Shown one piece after another: positions 43,863-52,977 of a DNA stretch of 64,000 bases (within the stretch, counting starts at the first letter, position 1; every line of letters begins with the position of its first letter). The notes beneath the pieces are model-generated. The model ran no database searches. It was not told the origin of the DNA and was given only the letters and a program-made list of their open reading frames with translations. The stretch spans positions 1 through 64,000 of the forward strand of contig NZ_JAAIWK010000015.1 of assembly GCF_011008565.1 (NCBI RefSeq), written 5' to 3'. Source of the stretch: Heyndrickxia ginsengihumi. GTDB taxonomy: Bacteria > Bacillota > Bacilli > Bacillales > Bacillaceae_C. The position numbers and the translations under genes were made by a program.

Positions 43863-44390
43863 TTATTTTAATTCACTGATAGAAATTTGGAAAATAAACC
43901 ATAAAGTAATACTGAACACTACTCCAAAAAGCCAGGCGATGAAAGGAGAGTGTTTAAAATGAATTCTTAATGCAATAAACAAAGCAGTATCAAGTAACGC
44001 TGACCAATATATATTCCAGCCATGATGGTAACTAATACCCTTCCAACCGTAATGATTGATAAGCTCCATGCCAAAATAAATTAGGACAAAGAATAGAATA
44101 TAAAGGATTTTCTTAATCAATCCTTTATTAGGAAAGTGATGAAGGAAAATTAGAACGGTAGATAAATATATGGTAAACATTCGAAACAATACAATAAACG
44201 TATGATTGGGCAATAGCCGTTTATCAAATGAAGTGTTAAAGATCCACATCGGATGGTTAAATAGTAAGAATTGATAGCATAAATCCCAAAACGATAGAAA
44301 GAGAAAAGTTGGATAATACTGAGATGAATTTCTCCAATCACCCCATTTCCATGCCGCTAATAACCAAGCTAAACCATAGATGATATGCAT
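43863..44390 (-). CDS. CBO0543-like membrane protein
   Basis: 175 residues, five to six hydrophobic helices. Landmarks: HIIYGLAWLLAAWKWGDWRN, KKILYILFFVLIYFGMELIN and the C-terminal block ISYHHGWNIYWSALLDTALF with ALRIHFKHSPFIAWL, which is the family signature (Y-x-x-GW-x-x-x-WS-x-x-x-D). GAGG lies 8 bases before ATG 44390. It follows another member (44439-44912) on the same strand after 48 bases and is probably co-transcribed. Function unknown. Confidence 0.78.
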   Translation of the reverse strand: MHIIYGLAWLLAAWKWGDWRNSSQYYPTFLFLSFWDLCYQFLLFNHPMWIFNTSFDKRLLPNHTFIVLFRMFTIYLSTVLIFLHHFPNKGLIKKILYILFFVLIYFGMELINHYGWKGISYHHGWNIYWSALLDTALFIALRIHFKHSPFIAWLFGVVFSITLWFIFQISISELK

Positions 44391-44438
44391 ATGAAAACCT
44401 CGATGTACTAGAAATATTTTTTAATGATATCTTTATGA

Positions 44439-44912
44439 TTATTTGTGGACATGCTGCTGAATTGATTTTTTATAAAGCATTCTTATAAGTGACAAATTTG
44501 ATAGTAGTATGATGAAAATCACAGGATAGAGAAGTGCTGAATATAATAGCTTCCAGCCATTATAGTAAAAAAATGAAGTATGTAAAAACAGCCATTCAAA
44601 CATAATGGATATCATCGAACAAATGCCTATATATAGTATTTTTTTTAATATAGAGTATTGAAATGGGAAAAAGTTCAAAAATAGTATATTCACTGCTGGA
44701 TACATGAAGAAAAGAATTGGGAGAATACTCCAGTCAGCACCTTTACGAAAATAACCAAAATAATCATATTTTAAATCTAAGAAAATGTTGCAAATGCTTT
44801 CGAAATATAATGAAAAAAATGAAGTTGTATACATTTCCAACAGTGATAGATGTTTTTTCGAGAAAATAATGATTAACCAGAAAAGAAAAGTTATTAAGTA
44901 GGGAAGTATCAA
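44439..44912 (-). CDS. CBO0543-like membrane protein
   Basis: 157 residues from TTG 44912, 9 bases behind GAGG. First helix ILPYLITFLFWLIIIF is followed by SKKHLSLLEMYTTSFFSLYF, ICNIFLDLKYDYFGYFRKGADW, PAVNILFLNFFPFQYS, KKILYIGICSMISIMFEWLF and FYYNGWKLLYSALLYPVIF. All family landmarks are present in order and align with the genes at 23344 and 23995. First gene of a two-member operon. The function of the family is unknown. Confidence 0.8.
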   Translation of the reverse strand: MILPYLITFLFWLIIIFSKKHLSLLEMYTTSFFSLYFESICNIFLDLKYDYFGYFRKGADWSILPILFFMYPAVNILFLNFFPFQYSILKKILYIGICSMISIMFEWLFLHTSFFYYNGWKLLYSALLYPVIFIILLSNLSLIRMLYKKSIQQHVHK

Positions 44913-45426
44913 AATATTAAGCCTCGACTTTCTTTATTTTCTCTTATTAGATAATCATATTATGTTACTTTTTTTATTTGTTATGCGAATGACTTCATGT
45001 TGTGAAGTTGGAATTGAACGGAACTTCGTAATAGTAAAATGAGTTAGTGATAAATTGGGAAATTAGGCCGATCATTTATCTTCAAACCTAAGTAAAAGTA
45101 ATCGTCAGCAAAGCTAGAAACAATACTTCTAAATAACGATACTCCTGAAACACTGTATGTTACCTGTACAAGTTAGTACAAGAAGCTATTATAGGCAGAC
45201 ATGAATGATACGTGTTTAAAACAGGTGAACTTTAAGGGAATGTACTGATTTTAACTGTAAAGAAATAATGAATTGTATGTTGAGACAAATAGCCCCCAAC
45301 AGCAAGCTGTTGGGGAAAGAGTTTTTGAGTTGGATAACTTAAGAAGTGGGAAAAAGCATTGAAGATCCATCGATTAATGTGAAGGACAGAATGATGAACA
45401 CTCTGTCCTTCTAAATATTGTGGTTA
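44913..45426. other. Intergenic region with strong hairpin
   Basis: 514 bases with no gene. CCCCAACAGC-aa-GCTGTTGGGG (45294-45315) is a perfect 10-base-pair hairpin without an adjacent gene. It is followed by GAAAGAGTTTTTG, a weak T-run, so it may terminate an unannotated small transcript. Confidence 0.45.
45381..45411 (-). terminator. Terminator of yjcZ-like gene
   Basis: GAAGGACAGA and TCTGTCCTTC arms 16 bases 3' of the peptide gene (minus strand). Confidence 0.65.
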
Positions 45427-45531
45427 TTAGTACAAACCACCGACGAATGAGGCACCTACGATAATTAAAAGGATAAATAACACAACGATTAAAGCAAAAC
45501 CTAATCCATATCCGCCTGTTTCTGCACCCAT
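45427..45531 (-). CDS. YjcZ family sporulation-associated peptide
   Basis: 34 residues: MGAETGGYGLGFALIVVLFI then LLIIVGASFVGGLY. This is the YjcZ/YhjB-type peptide (MG...GYG-x-GFALIVVLFILLIIVG), glycine-rich at the start with one hydrophobic helix. Several copies occur in most Bacillus genomes, and they are made during sporulation or found in coats. AAGGAGGTG lies 7 bases before the ATG. Own terminator downstream. Confidence 0.9.
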   Translation of the reverse strand: MGAETGGYGLGFALIVVLFILLIIVGASFVGGLY

Positions 45532-45850
45532 ATATCGCACCTCCTTTTTGTGAGGTTAGTATATTGTATGTGAAAAATAAATATCGGTTAAGCTATTTAT
45601 TTAGATTTCAAAAAATTACACGAATAAACTATTATAGAAAACGCTGGATTTAACTTAAACGTAACGTTTATTACTAGAAGGTAGAATGCTGGATAAAGGT
45701 GATGTCGGATCTAATATCAACATGTGCTGAAACGAAATAAATGCTTATTTTGCCACTTTTCATTCCTTTTCAACTATTGACTGATAAACTGGTATAATCG
45801 AAAGTACAGATGGGATAAATGAATCAGGCATAAGAAAAGGTTGATGTTAA
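45532..45850. other. Divergent intergenic region
   Basis: About 320 bases between the yjcZ-like and mocR-like genes. TATAAT at 45795-45800 is a likely -10 of the mocR promoter, but the matching -35 is not clear. Nothing else seen. Confidence 0.4.
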
Positions 45851-47251
45851 ATGGATGAGCTCTTACCAAATTTAAGTAAAAAAGCAAAACAGCCTTTATA
45901 CATACAGCTGTATAATTATATTAAAAAAGAAATTTTAGCGGGAAGAATAAAATCAAAAGAAAAATTACCTTCAAAACGAAAATTATCTCAGCATTTAGGA
46001 ATTAGTTTAAATACCGTTCAGGCAGCATATGATCAATTATGTGCAGAAGGATTTATAGAAAGAAAACCTCGTCAAGGATTATTTGTTACATTGATGGAGG
46101 AAGATCTATCCCCTTATCAGATGAATGAGCCGAAAATGGAAGTAATCAAAGTACATGAACAAACAACGATTGATTTTAATTCGGGGAAGGTAGATACAGC
46201 TCATTTCCCATTTACATTATGGAGGCAGCTAACTGTTCAGTCTTTATATAGAGAGCAAGGAAATTTATTTTACAATGGTGATCCTCAAGGAGAACCATAT
46301 TTGCGCCAAGAAATAGCAAAATATCTTTTCGCATCGAGGGGAGTGATATGCTCTCCAGATCAAATTGTGATTGGTGCAGGTACGCAATTATTAATTGGTT
46401 TATTATGTTTAATAATTGGTAGAAATTTTACTTTTGCAATAGAGAATCCAGGATTTCATCGGATTAGAACAGTATTGCAAGATCAAGGAGTGAATACAGC
46501 ATTCATTCCTCTCGATTACAATGGAATAGATGTACACCTGTTAAGCAATACGGATGCACATGTCGCATATGTTACACCGTCACATCAATTTCCATATGGA
46601 ATGGTAATGCCCATTTCAAGAAGAATTGAATTATTAAAATGGGCAGAAGAGAGAGACGCATATATCGTAGAGGATGACTATGATGGCGAGTATCGCTACA
46701 AAGGCAAGCCGATTCCTTCTTTACAAGGACTAGACGCAAGGGAACATGTCATCTATTTAGGAAGCTTTTCAAAATCTTTAATTCCTTCGCTGCGTATTAG
46801 CTATATGGTTTTACCTCCTGCTTTACTAAACAAGTATCAAGAGCGCTTCATGATTTATAAGCAGACGGTTTCCCGGCTCCATCAAGATACGCTTTTTCAA
46901 TTTATGAAAGAAGGACATTGGGAAAGACATTTGAATCGAATGAGGACGCTTTATCGCAAGAAACATCATGTATTGCTTTTATCTATTAATAAATATATGA
47001 AGAGTCATGTAAAGATTATTGGTGAACATGCGGGGCTTCATATTGTTTTAGAAGTAAATAACAGGATGTCCGAAAAAGAGTTAATTGAAAGTGCCATCTA
47101 CGTCGGGGTGAAAATATATCCACTATCCATTTATTATACAGATGTGGAAAAAGAATTGTTGCCAAAAGTAATATTAGGGTTTGGCGGTTTATCAGAGTCT
47201 GAGATTGAAAAAGGAATTCAACTAATTGCTGAAGCATGGAATATTTTATAA
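45851..47251 (+). CDS. MocR-type PLP-dependent GntR regulator
   Basis: 466 residues. N-terminal GntR winged helix: PLYIQLYNYIKKEILAGRIKSKEKLPSKRKLSQHLGISLNTVQAAYDQLCAEGFI. From residue 110 an aminotransferase class I fold: DGEYRYKGKPIPSLQGLD, IYLGSFSKSLIPSLRISYMVLP (PLP-binding lysine in SFSKS near residue 308) and the Arg-containing C-terminal part. MocR proteins (GabR, PdxR) sense amino acids or PLP. No obvious partner gene (gabT, pdxS) is adjacent, so the target is unknown. AAAGG precedes ATG 45851. Confidence 0.92.
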   Translation: MDELLPNLSKKAKQPLYIQLYNYIKKEILAGRIKSKEKLPSKRKLSQHLGISLNTVQAAYDQLCAEGFIERKPRQGLFVTLMEEDLSPYQMNEPKMEVIKVHEQTTIDFNSGKVDTAHFPFTLWRQLTVQSLYREQGNLFYNGDPQGEPYLRQEIAKYLFASRGVICSPDQIVIGAGTQLLIGLLCLIIGRNFTFAIENPGFHRIRTVLQDQGVNTAFIPLDYNGIDVHLLSNTDAHVAYVTPSHQFPYGMVMPISRRIELLKWAEERDAYIVEDDYDGEYRYKGKPIPSLQGLDAREHVIYLGSFSKSLIPSLRISYMVLPPALLNKYQERFMIYKQTVSRLHQDTLFQFMKEGHWERHLNRMRTLYRKKHHVLLLSINKYMKSHVKIIGEHAGLHIVLEVNNRMSEKELIESAIYVGVKIYPLSIYYTDVEKELLPKVILGFGGLSESEIEKGIQLIAEAWNIL

Positions 47252-47274
47252 AAAAAACATATTCCCCTCATTAA

Positions 47275-47328
47275 GTTCCCCACGATTAATTGTGTTCGCG
47301 TTAATTGACAACACGGATCGTGAGGAAC
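47275..47328 (+). terminator. Long hairpin behind mocR-like gene
   Basis: GTTCC-CC-ACGAT pairs with ATCGTG-A-GGAAC and an inner GTGTT with AACAC. It has no T-run, so termination is uncertain. Confidence 0.45.
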
Positions 47329-47361
47329 AGCTACTCACAATAAGATGATTGTGCCTTTTGT

Positions 47362-47634
47362 TTATGAGCGAACACCATAAAAAATAAGTCCAACTCCAAG
47401 GAAAATCCAAACAATTTTTGTGAAAGAAACTTTGTCCACAATTCCTACAAGACCAATTGTCGTTGTTAAAATTAATACGAGAGGACCGATTAGTGAGAGA
47501 GAGCTGTTTATGATGATTGCTTTATCGATTGAATTAAATTTTAACATAAGAATTGCGGCAGTTACCTCAATTGTTCCAGACAATAGTCTTAATATAGCCA
47601 TGCCGAATACTGCTTTTTCAAATATAAAAAACAT
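47362..47634 (-). CDS. yqhV: YqhV-like membrane protein (DUF2619)
   Basis: 90 residues from ATG 47634 behind GGAGGTC; the frame is open nine codons upstream. Three helices: FEKAVFGMAILRLLSGTIEVTAAILMLKF, KAIIINSSLSLIGPLVLILTTTIGLVG and FTKIVWIFLGVGLIFYGV. The pattern GM-x-x-LRLLSG-x-IE-x-TAA is that of B. subtilis YqhV, which lies next to spoIIIAA there but not here. Function unknown. Confidence 0.85.
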   Translation of the reverse strand: MFFIFEKAVFGMAILRLLSGTIEVTAAILMLKFNSIDKAIIINSSLSLIGPLVLILTTTIGLVGIVDKVSFTKIVWIFLGVGLIFYGVRS

Positions 47635-47984
47635 AATGACCTCCGAATCACAAAATCTCATACTGAATGAGCAACTTTATCTTAAATATATGCAAGTCCA
47701 TTAAAGAAAATGAATGAGGAAAACCTTGTTAGTGACTCCGACATAGAGGATCAATTGCTTTGTAACGCAGACAAGAAAGCGTATTTGTGGGAGAAGGTTT
47801 ACTGATATTACGAACATGCATATTCCCAAAATTTCGGGGGGCAACTACTCTTTTTTGTGAACTTTAAAGATGTATTTTAGTGAAAAAATGGCATATTTTA
47901 TGTGTAATTTAATGTATAGAGATAAGCTTTTTGTAAATATGTTTATTCAATTTTATTTGGAAATGAACTTAAAGGAGTTTAATA

Positions 47985-48737
47985 ATGGCAGAGTTAACTT
48001 TAAAGCAATCAAAATGGGAATGGCTGGAAAACCGTACGATCATTTTGTCGCCAGTAGGTAGCTATGCCTACGGAACAAATACGGACGAATCGGATAAAGA
48101 TTATAAAGGAATTTGTATCCCTCCTATTGAATTTTACTTAGGGTTAGGGTCCTTTAATGAATATAGTACAAGCGGTGGAAAGAATTTTCGCAATACAAAA
48201 GATGATGTGGATATAAGTATTATCCATATTAACAAGTTTGTGAAGGATGCGCTTAAAGGAGTTCCTAACAATATTGAAATTCTCTTTGTACGTCGTCAAG
48301 ATTATTTAAAGGTCACACCGTTAGGAAGGGCGCTTATAGATCAACGTCATTTATTTTTATCGAAGCAAATTGAAAAAAAATATCGTGGATATGCAAATTC
48401 TCAAATTCAAAAATTAAAGAATAAAACACAGGGAAGAGAAGATTTAATTGATCGTTTTGGATACGATACAAAATGTTTTATGCATAGCATTAGACTGATC
48501 ACAAGTGCGATTGAAATATTAGAAACAGGAGATTTTTCTACTTTTCGTTCAAATCGAAGACTCCTCCTTGAGTGTCGAAAAGGAAACTATTCGTTTAAAG
48601 AAGCGCTCGAAATGATTACAATGTATGACCATCATTTAAAAATAGCAATGCAGAAATCGGAACTACCGGACTATCCTGATTATAATAAAGTGAACGAGCT
48701 ATTAATAGAAATAAATAGAAAGGGTTTACATTTTTAA
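47985..48737 (+). CDS. Nucleotidyltransferase (Pol beta superfamily)
   Basis: 250 residues. The N-terminal nucleotidyltransferase motif SPVGSYAYGTNTDESDKDYKGI has GS-x(n)-G-T-x-x-SD-x-D, with a third acid likely in DDVDISIIHI. The rest is helical: KYRGYANSQIQKLKNKT and FGYDTKCFMHSIRLITSAIEILETGDFS, the arrangement of the YcgL/T4-like predicted nucleotidyltransferases. The target (RNA, small molecule or protein) is unknown. AAAGGAG precedes ATG 47985. No HEPN partner gene is adjacent, so it does not look like a minimal MNT-HEPN toxin-antitoxin pair. Confidence 0.82.
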   Translation: MAELTLKQSKWEWLENRTIILSPVGSYAYGTNTDESDKDYKGICIPPIEFYLGLGSFNEYSTSGGKNFRNTKDDVDISIIHINKFVKDALKGVPNNIEILFVRRQDYLKVTPLGRALIDQRHLFLSKQIEKKYRGYANSQIQKLKNKTQGREDLIDRFGYDTKCFMHSIRLITSAIEILETGDFSTFRSNRRLLLECRKGNYSFKEALEMITMYDHHLKIAMQKSELPDYPDYNKVNELLIEINRKGLHF

Positions 48738-48904
48738 CGAAGGTTGAATGAACCTTTTCAACATATATATGGAAATACCAGTCTTATTTTTGAAGGAAAG
48801 AAGCTATATAAAGAAGTGATGTCATCAGCATCTTTGCAAAATAAAGATGAATAAAATAACCGCAACACGCATAAATCAAGACAAAGATCAAAAGGAGGAA
48901 CTGA

Positions 48905-49060
48905 ATGATTATAAAAAAAAGAGTGTGGGAAGACGGAGATTTCGATGTGTATGGAAGGAAACGATTCAAGTACACTGGTTATTTTATTTTTGGGTTCATT
49001 CCAATATACATTAAAAGAGAAAGAATTATATATCGAGTAGGTGAGTCGGAAGATATTTAA
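48905..49060 (+). CDS. Small basic hypothetical protein (51 aa)
   Basis: AAAGGAGG lies 6 bases before ATG 48905. The product MIIKKRVWEDGDFDVYGRKR, FKYTGYFIFGFIPIYIKRER, IIYRVGESEDI is basic with a short hydrophobic centre. The strong ribosome binding site and an uninterrupted frame support coding. No family recognised. The opposite-strand 63-codon frame overlapping it is a shadow. Confidence 0.6.
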   Translation: MIIKKRVWEDGDFDVYGRKRFKYTGYFIFGFIPIYIKRERIIYRVGESEDI

Positions 49061-49124
49061 TAAAAATCATGTATCTAAGTAATGAAATTTATTGTTTACA
49101 TTTGCGTTTGCATTGCATAATAAA

Positions 49125-49145
49125 AGACGGTTATGAAAACCGTCT
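49125..49145 (-). terminator. Terminator of the secreted helical protein gene
   Basis: AGACGGTT-atga-AAACCGTCT; on the minus strand it is followed by TTTTATTA. Confidence 0.75.
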
Positions 49146-49179
49146 CATGTTCATCATAGCTTTGAATGTTGCAATCGTT

Positions 49180-49794
49180 TTATTTTTGTTCTTGTATGCC
49201 ATCGTGGATCGTTCTTATTTCTTTAAATAATTTTCCTCTATCAATCTTTAATTGTTTTACAATTTCATGTGGGCTTTTACCCTCTTGATGAAGTCGCATA
49301 ATTTGATCTAAATTTTTATTGCTTACTTTAGCGATGGCTGAAGCAAAGATCAAGAAATGGAGATCTTCATTTTTGGATACGTATTTCTGGATTGTCTGTT
49401 TAGAAGTATGATTGTAAGTCGCTAAATAGTTTATAATTTTATCCTTGTGTGTTGCGTAAAAACGATTTCTAGCCTCACGATGCTCTTTCTTAATCTTTTC
49501 AATATCAACTCCGAAATGTTTTGCTGTTTCTTTCCAAGATGGATGTTGTTTATGGTATTGCAAAATATTTTCTAATGTTGTTTTTTGCTTACTATGCTCA
49601 GAGATAAAAAGAGCGTGAAAAATATCATGCTTGGAATAGCCCTTTTTCAATAGAGCATCTAATTCACTTTGTTTAATGATCAGACGATGATGCGGCTGCC
49701 CTTTTATTTCTGGTTCCGGACTTGCCTCTACAGATGCAACAGAAATAAATGCGCAGGTGATCATCACCATTAAGCTGAAAAGTATTTTTTTCAT
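49180..49794 (-). CDS. Secreted helical protein, function unknown
   Basis: 204 residues from ATG 49794 behind GGAGG. Signal peptide MKKILFSLMVMITCAFISVA with a probable cut after VEA or ASP. The mature part is helical and basic, with several short segments of the form Y-x-K-x-D-I-x-x-A or G-K-S-x-x-E-I-V (LLKKGYSKHDIFHALFIS, HPSWKETAKHFGVDIEKIKK, HQEGKSPHEIVKQLKIDRGKL) that look like repeated HTH-like hairpins. I know no characterised homolog. The frame extends 17 codons upstream without a ribosome binding site. Exported, perhaps cell-surface or spore-envelope associated. Confidence 0.75.
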   Translation of the reverse strand: MKKILFSLMVMITCAFISVASVEASPEPEIKGQPHHRLIIKQSELDALLKKGYSKHDIFHALFISEHSKQKTTLENILQYHKQHPSWKETAKHFGVDIEKIKKEHREARNRFYATHKDKIINYLATYNHTSKQTIQKYVSKNEDLHFLIFASAIAKVSNKNLDQIMRLHQEGKSPHEIVKQLKIDRGKLFKEIRTIHDGIQEQK

Positions 49795-50117
49795 AAACAC
49801 TTGCCTCCATTTCAAAATTTTGGTTACGCTAGTTAGTTTGTCCAAAATGTTTAATTCAATTATGAGAATTCACTAAGCTTTTTATGAAATTTTAATGATA
49901 AAAGTCAATGTGAATAAAAAATAATAAATAGGAAATAATGGATAAAAGTTCAATTTGTACAATCTTTTTGGTACGATATGATTAAGGATTTCTTTTAATA
50001 GGATTTGTTTGTTTAATATTTCAGTTTTTATTAGGGAAAAACCTCAGAGTTCACTTTCAATATTTATTGAAATAAACAACATGTAATAGATCCTATAAAT
50101 AAAAAGGTAGGAAAGCA
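49795..50117. other. Divergent intergenic region
   Basis: About 320 AT-rich bases between the secreted-protein gene and miaA. Nothing beyond expected promoters is seen. Confidence 0.4.
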
Positions 50118-51068
50118 ATGGAAAAAGAAAAATTAATTGTACTAATTGGACCTACAGCCGTAGGAAAGACAGAGTTAAGCATTGCATTAGCAAAGCGATT
50201 TGATGCGGAGATTATTAGTGGGGATTCGATGCAAGTTTATAAAGGAATGGATATTGGGACAGCTAAAATTTCTGAAGAGGAAATGGGGCATATTCCACAC
50301 CATTTGATTGATATTAAAGAGCCTGACGAATCTTTTTCAGTTGCAGAGTTCCAACAGCTTGTTCGCAATAAAATAAGCGACATACATAACCGCAATAAGA
50401 TGCCGATGATTGTCGGCGGTACTGGACTTTATATTCAATCCATTATTTACGATTATCAATTCTCAGATATTTCAGGTGATGAGGAGTATCGTACCCATCT
50501 TGAAAAAAAAGCAAAAGAAGAAGGAGCAGAAAGCTTATTTCAGCTCTTAAAACAAAATGATCCAGAAAGTGCAAAATCGATTCACCCCAACAATGTTAGA
50601 CGGGTTATTAGAGCTCTTGAAATCTATCATTTTTCAGGGAAAACAGTTGCGGAATATCAAAAGACGCAAAAAAGAGAAGCACTATATGATATTGCTTTAA
50701 TTGGATTAACAATGGATAGAGACAAGTTATATGAAAGAATAAACAAACGTGTGGATCAGATGATGGAACAAGGGTTACTTGAAGAAGTGAAAAAATTATA
50801 TGAGCGAAATATTCACGATGTTCAATCCATTCAAGCAATTGGCTATAAGGAGCTATATGCATATCTCGATGGTCGGGTAACATTGGAAGATGCAGTTGAG
50901 CAGTTAAAACAAAATACACGGCGCTTTGCAAAGCGTCAACTAACATGGTTTAGAAATAAAATGGATGTACAATGGTTTGATATGACAAATGAAAGTGAAA
51001 AAACAAAAAAATTTCAGGAGATTTCCGATTTTATAGCAGGAAAGCTCAAATTAAAATCGAATATTTAA
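50118..51068 (+). CDS. miaA: tRNA dimethylallyltransferase
   Basis: 316 residues, full family length. P-loop LIGPTAVGKTELSIALAKRF, then IISGDSMQVYKGMDIGTAK (general base Asp), HHLIDIKEPDESFSVAEFQ, VGGTGLYIQSIIYDY and C-terminal FAKRQLTWFRN. It transfers dimethylallyl to A37 of tRNAs reading UNN codons. It is followed by hfq after 30 bases, the conserved miaA-hfq order of Bacillus. Confidence 0.98.
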   Translation: MEKEKLIVLIGPTAVGKTELSIALAKRFDAEIISGDSMQVYKGMDIGTAKISEEEMGHIPHHLIDIKEPDESFSVAEFQQLVRNKISDIHNRNKMPMIVGGTGLYIQSIIYDYQFSDISGDEEYRTHLEKKAKEEGAESLFQLLKQNDPESAKSIHPNNVRRVIRALEIYHFSGKTVAEYQKTQKREALYDIALIGLTMDRDKLYERINKRVDQMMEQGLLEEVKKLYERNIHDVQSIQAIGYKELYAYLDGRVTLEDAVEQLKQNTRRFAKRQLTWFRNKMDVQWFDMTNESEKTKKFQEISDFIAGKLKLKSNI

Positions 51069-51098
51069 TGTTAGAGAGAAAGAAGAGGAGGATACAAA

Positions 51099-51326
51099 AT
51101 GAATAAGGCAATCAATATCCAAGATCAATTTTTAAATCAATTACGTAAAGAAGGTACCGTAGTAACGGTCTTTTTAATGAATGGATTTCAACTTCGCGGA
51201 CAAGTGAAAGCATTTGATAATTTTACAGTTTTATTTGAAACAGATGGAAAGCAACAACTTGTCTTTAAGCATGCAATTTCAACGTTTACTCCACAAAAAA
51301 ACATTCAAATTAATGTTGAAGAATAA
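51099..51326 (+). CDS. hfq: RNA chaperone Hfq
   Basis: 75 residues: [43 protein letters not shown] (Sm1) and [16 protein letters not shown] (Sm2 with YKHA-type FKHAIST). The hexameric Sm ring binds A-rich RNA. GAGGAGG precedes ATG 51099. Second gene of the miaA-hfq operon, with a terminator at 51393. Confidence 0.97.
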   Translation: MNKAINIQDQFLNQLRKEGTVVTVFLMNGFQLRGQVKAFDNFTVLFETDGKQQLVFKHAISTFTPQKNIQINVEE

Positions 51327-51392
51327 ACAATTGTGTCATTTTTGATCATATCACGCTATTGTTTAACTATAAGTAAACATAAATTTTTATAT

Positions 51393-51430
51393 AAAAGAAC
51401 TCATTTTTATTTGTGAAATGGGTTCTTTTA
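51393..51430 (+). terminator. Terminator of miaA-hfq
   Basis: AAAAGAACTCATTT and GAAATGGGTTCTTTT arms followed by ATTG. Confidence 0.8.
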
Positions 51431-51555
51431 TTGTTTAATCAGATGCTCATATACTTCATGCATGAAGTAAAAAACTTTATACTGAAAAAAATGATAGCGT
51501 CGTTACTATAATGAAAATATAGCGTTAGCATTAAAAGGATAATTGTGGAGAAAGG

Positions 51556-52659
51556 TTGCTTAGATTAATGGTATTTTGGATTTTAAGTGTGTGTTTTTTT
51601 CTTATATTATATTTCATTTATACAAAGAAAAATAAACCAGTTATACCAGCAACTTATGGGGCTGTTGTGATGGCACTTGGTATTCTAATTTGTGGTGTCA
51701 TTCATAGGCTCGGGATTGCAAATGACTTGATCGGTTGGCTTTTAACCGCATGCTTACTTTCAATATTATTCTTTTTAATAATCGTATATATAGGAGATTT
51801 AGTTACAAGGAATTTTTACCATTTTCACTTAAAGGATCCTGTCCATAGTTTTGCTATCGGTACTTTGGTTGCAGGGACTTCAATTACAATCATTACGATT
51901 AAAACAGAGCTTGCTCGCTTAGTCATGTTTACATATTTCCTTTATATAATTGCATGTTTTCTCTGGATCATTTACATCATGCTTGCAATTAGAAATTATT
52001 TACTGTTTTTCAAAAAAGTAGATTTAATGAGGAATGCGCATGGCATTCTATTGTTGACATGTGTATCAACACAATCACTTGTTATTGCAGGAAACGTTAT
52101 TTTTTCAACGGATTTCCCGAAAGTTTTGTCAGAAGTACTCATTACAGCAGGAATGATTTTATACTTATACAATGTCACGATTATCATAATGAGGGTAATA
52201 AAAATAAATCTTTTTTCTTTAGATAAAGAGTGGCAAAATACAAACTGCATAATACATGGGGCAGTGTCGATTACAGGACTTGCCATGTTGATGAGCCGCT
52301 CGTTTTCAAGTATGTTTGTTTATTTTATTTGGATATTAACATGTTTCTTATTTTTACTAGTAGAGAGTGCTGAAATCCTAAGAGCAATCCAGCGAATTGG
52401 CCGGTATGGTTGGAGGAATGGAATAGCTTGCTATCAGCCTTCACAATGGGTCCGTAACTTTACATTTGGTATGTTTTTTACTTTCACTGCTCAGATATCA
52501 TTCGATACTCCTTTTATTATTGTAATGAAGCAATATTTCGTGAAAATTGGAATTGGATTTGTCCTGTTTTTATTTTTATTTGAAATGAGTTTATTCATGA
52601 CTCAGTTCATCAGAATGCAGACAAAGAATACAATGAAAGATCACAATATCTCCTTGTAA
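51556..52659 (+). CDS. Polytopic membrane protein, function unknown
   Basis: 367 residues, about ten hydrophobic helices from LMVFWILSVCFFLILYFIYT to GIGFVLFLFLFEMSLFMTQF, with short loops. The lone longer loop is at ILRAIQRIGRYGWRNGIACYQPSQWVRN. The layout resembles transporter-fold proteins of the TDT (tellurite-resistance/dicarboxylate) kind (H-x-x-D-P-x-x-x-F near LKDPVHSFAIGTLVAG), but I would not assign it. TTG 51556 follows GGAG by 5 bases; the ATG at 51568 is an alternative start. It lies between hfq and spoVK, where B. subtilis has nrd and other genes. Confidence 0.7.
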   Translation: MLRLMVFWILSVCFFLILYFIYTKKNKPVIPATYGAVVMALGILICGVIHRLGIANDLIGWLLTACLLSILFFLIIVYIGDLVTRNFYHFHLKDPVHSFAIGTLVAGTSITIITIKTELARLVMFTYFLYIIACFLWIIYIMLAIRNYLLFFKKVDLMRNAHGILLLTCVSTQSLVIAGNVIFSTDFPKVLSEVLITAGMILYLYNVTIIIMRVIKINLFSLDKEWQNTNCIIHGAVSITGLAMLMSRSFSSMFVYFIWILTCFLFLLVESAEILRAIQRIGRYGWRNGIACYQPSQWVRNFTFGMFFTFTAQISFDTPFIIVMKQYFVKIGIGFVLFLFLFEMSLFMTQFIRMQTKNTMKDHNISL

Positions 52660-52977
52660 ACGATCGATTTAACGCACAAAGCCTTATTTATAAAAAAACA
52701 TCAGTAGTGATCAGCACTATTTATGTTGTCATGTTTGTGCATGCTTCAGAATAAAATAGGGTAGATGATTATTTCTCGGGAAAGCGCAAAAAATGACATT
52801 TTCCCTGCATATATATGAGAAAATGACCATCTAATCGAACGTTATACAAAATTAGACATGTCCTTAAAGGGATTCGACATTACATGATCAGATGGCAATA
52901 ATTTATTTTCAACTAGGCATTTGTCACTCTCTGGTCCTTTCAAGCGTATATTGTTTTTAGATTGTGAGGTGACTGCT
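52660..52977. other. Intergenic region upstream of spoVK
   Basis: About 320 bases. No gene; the sporulation promoter of spoVK should be here but could not be fixed by eye. Confidence 0.4.

Noticed and set aside
47870-48061. 63-codon plus-strand frame before the nucleotidyltransferase
   Set aside because: It overlaps the real start in another frame and lacks a ribosome binding site.
47985-48737. MNT-HEPN toxin-antitoxin or other defence system
   Set aside because: The nucleotidyltransferase is larger than an MNT antitoxin and no HEPN or other partner gene is adjacent.
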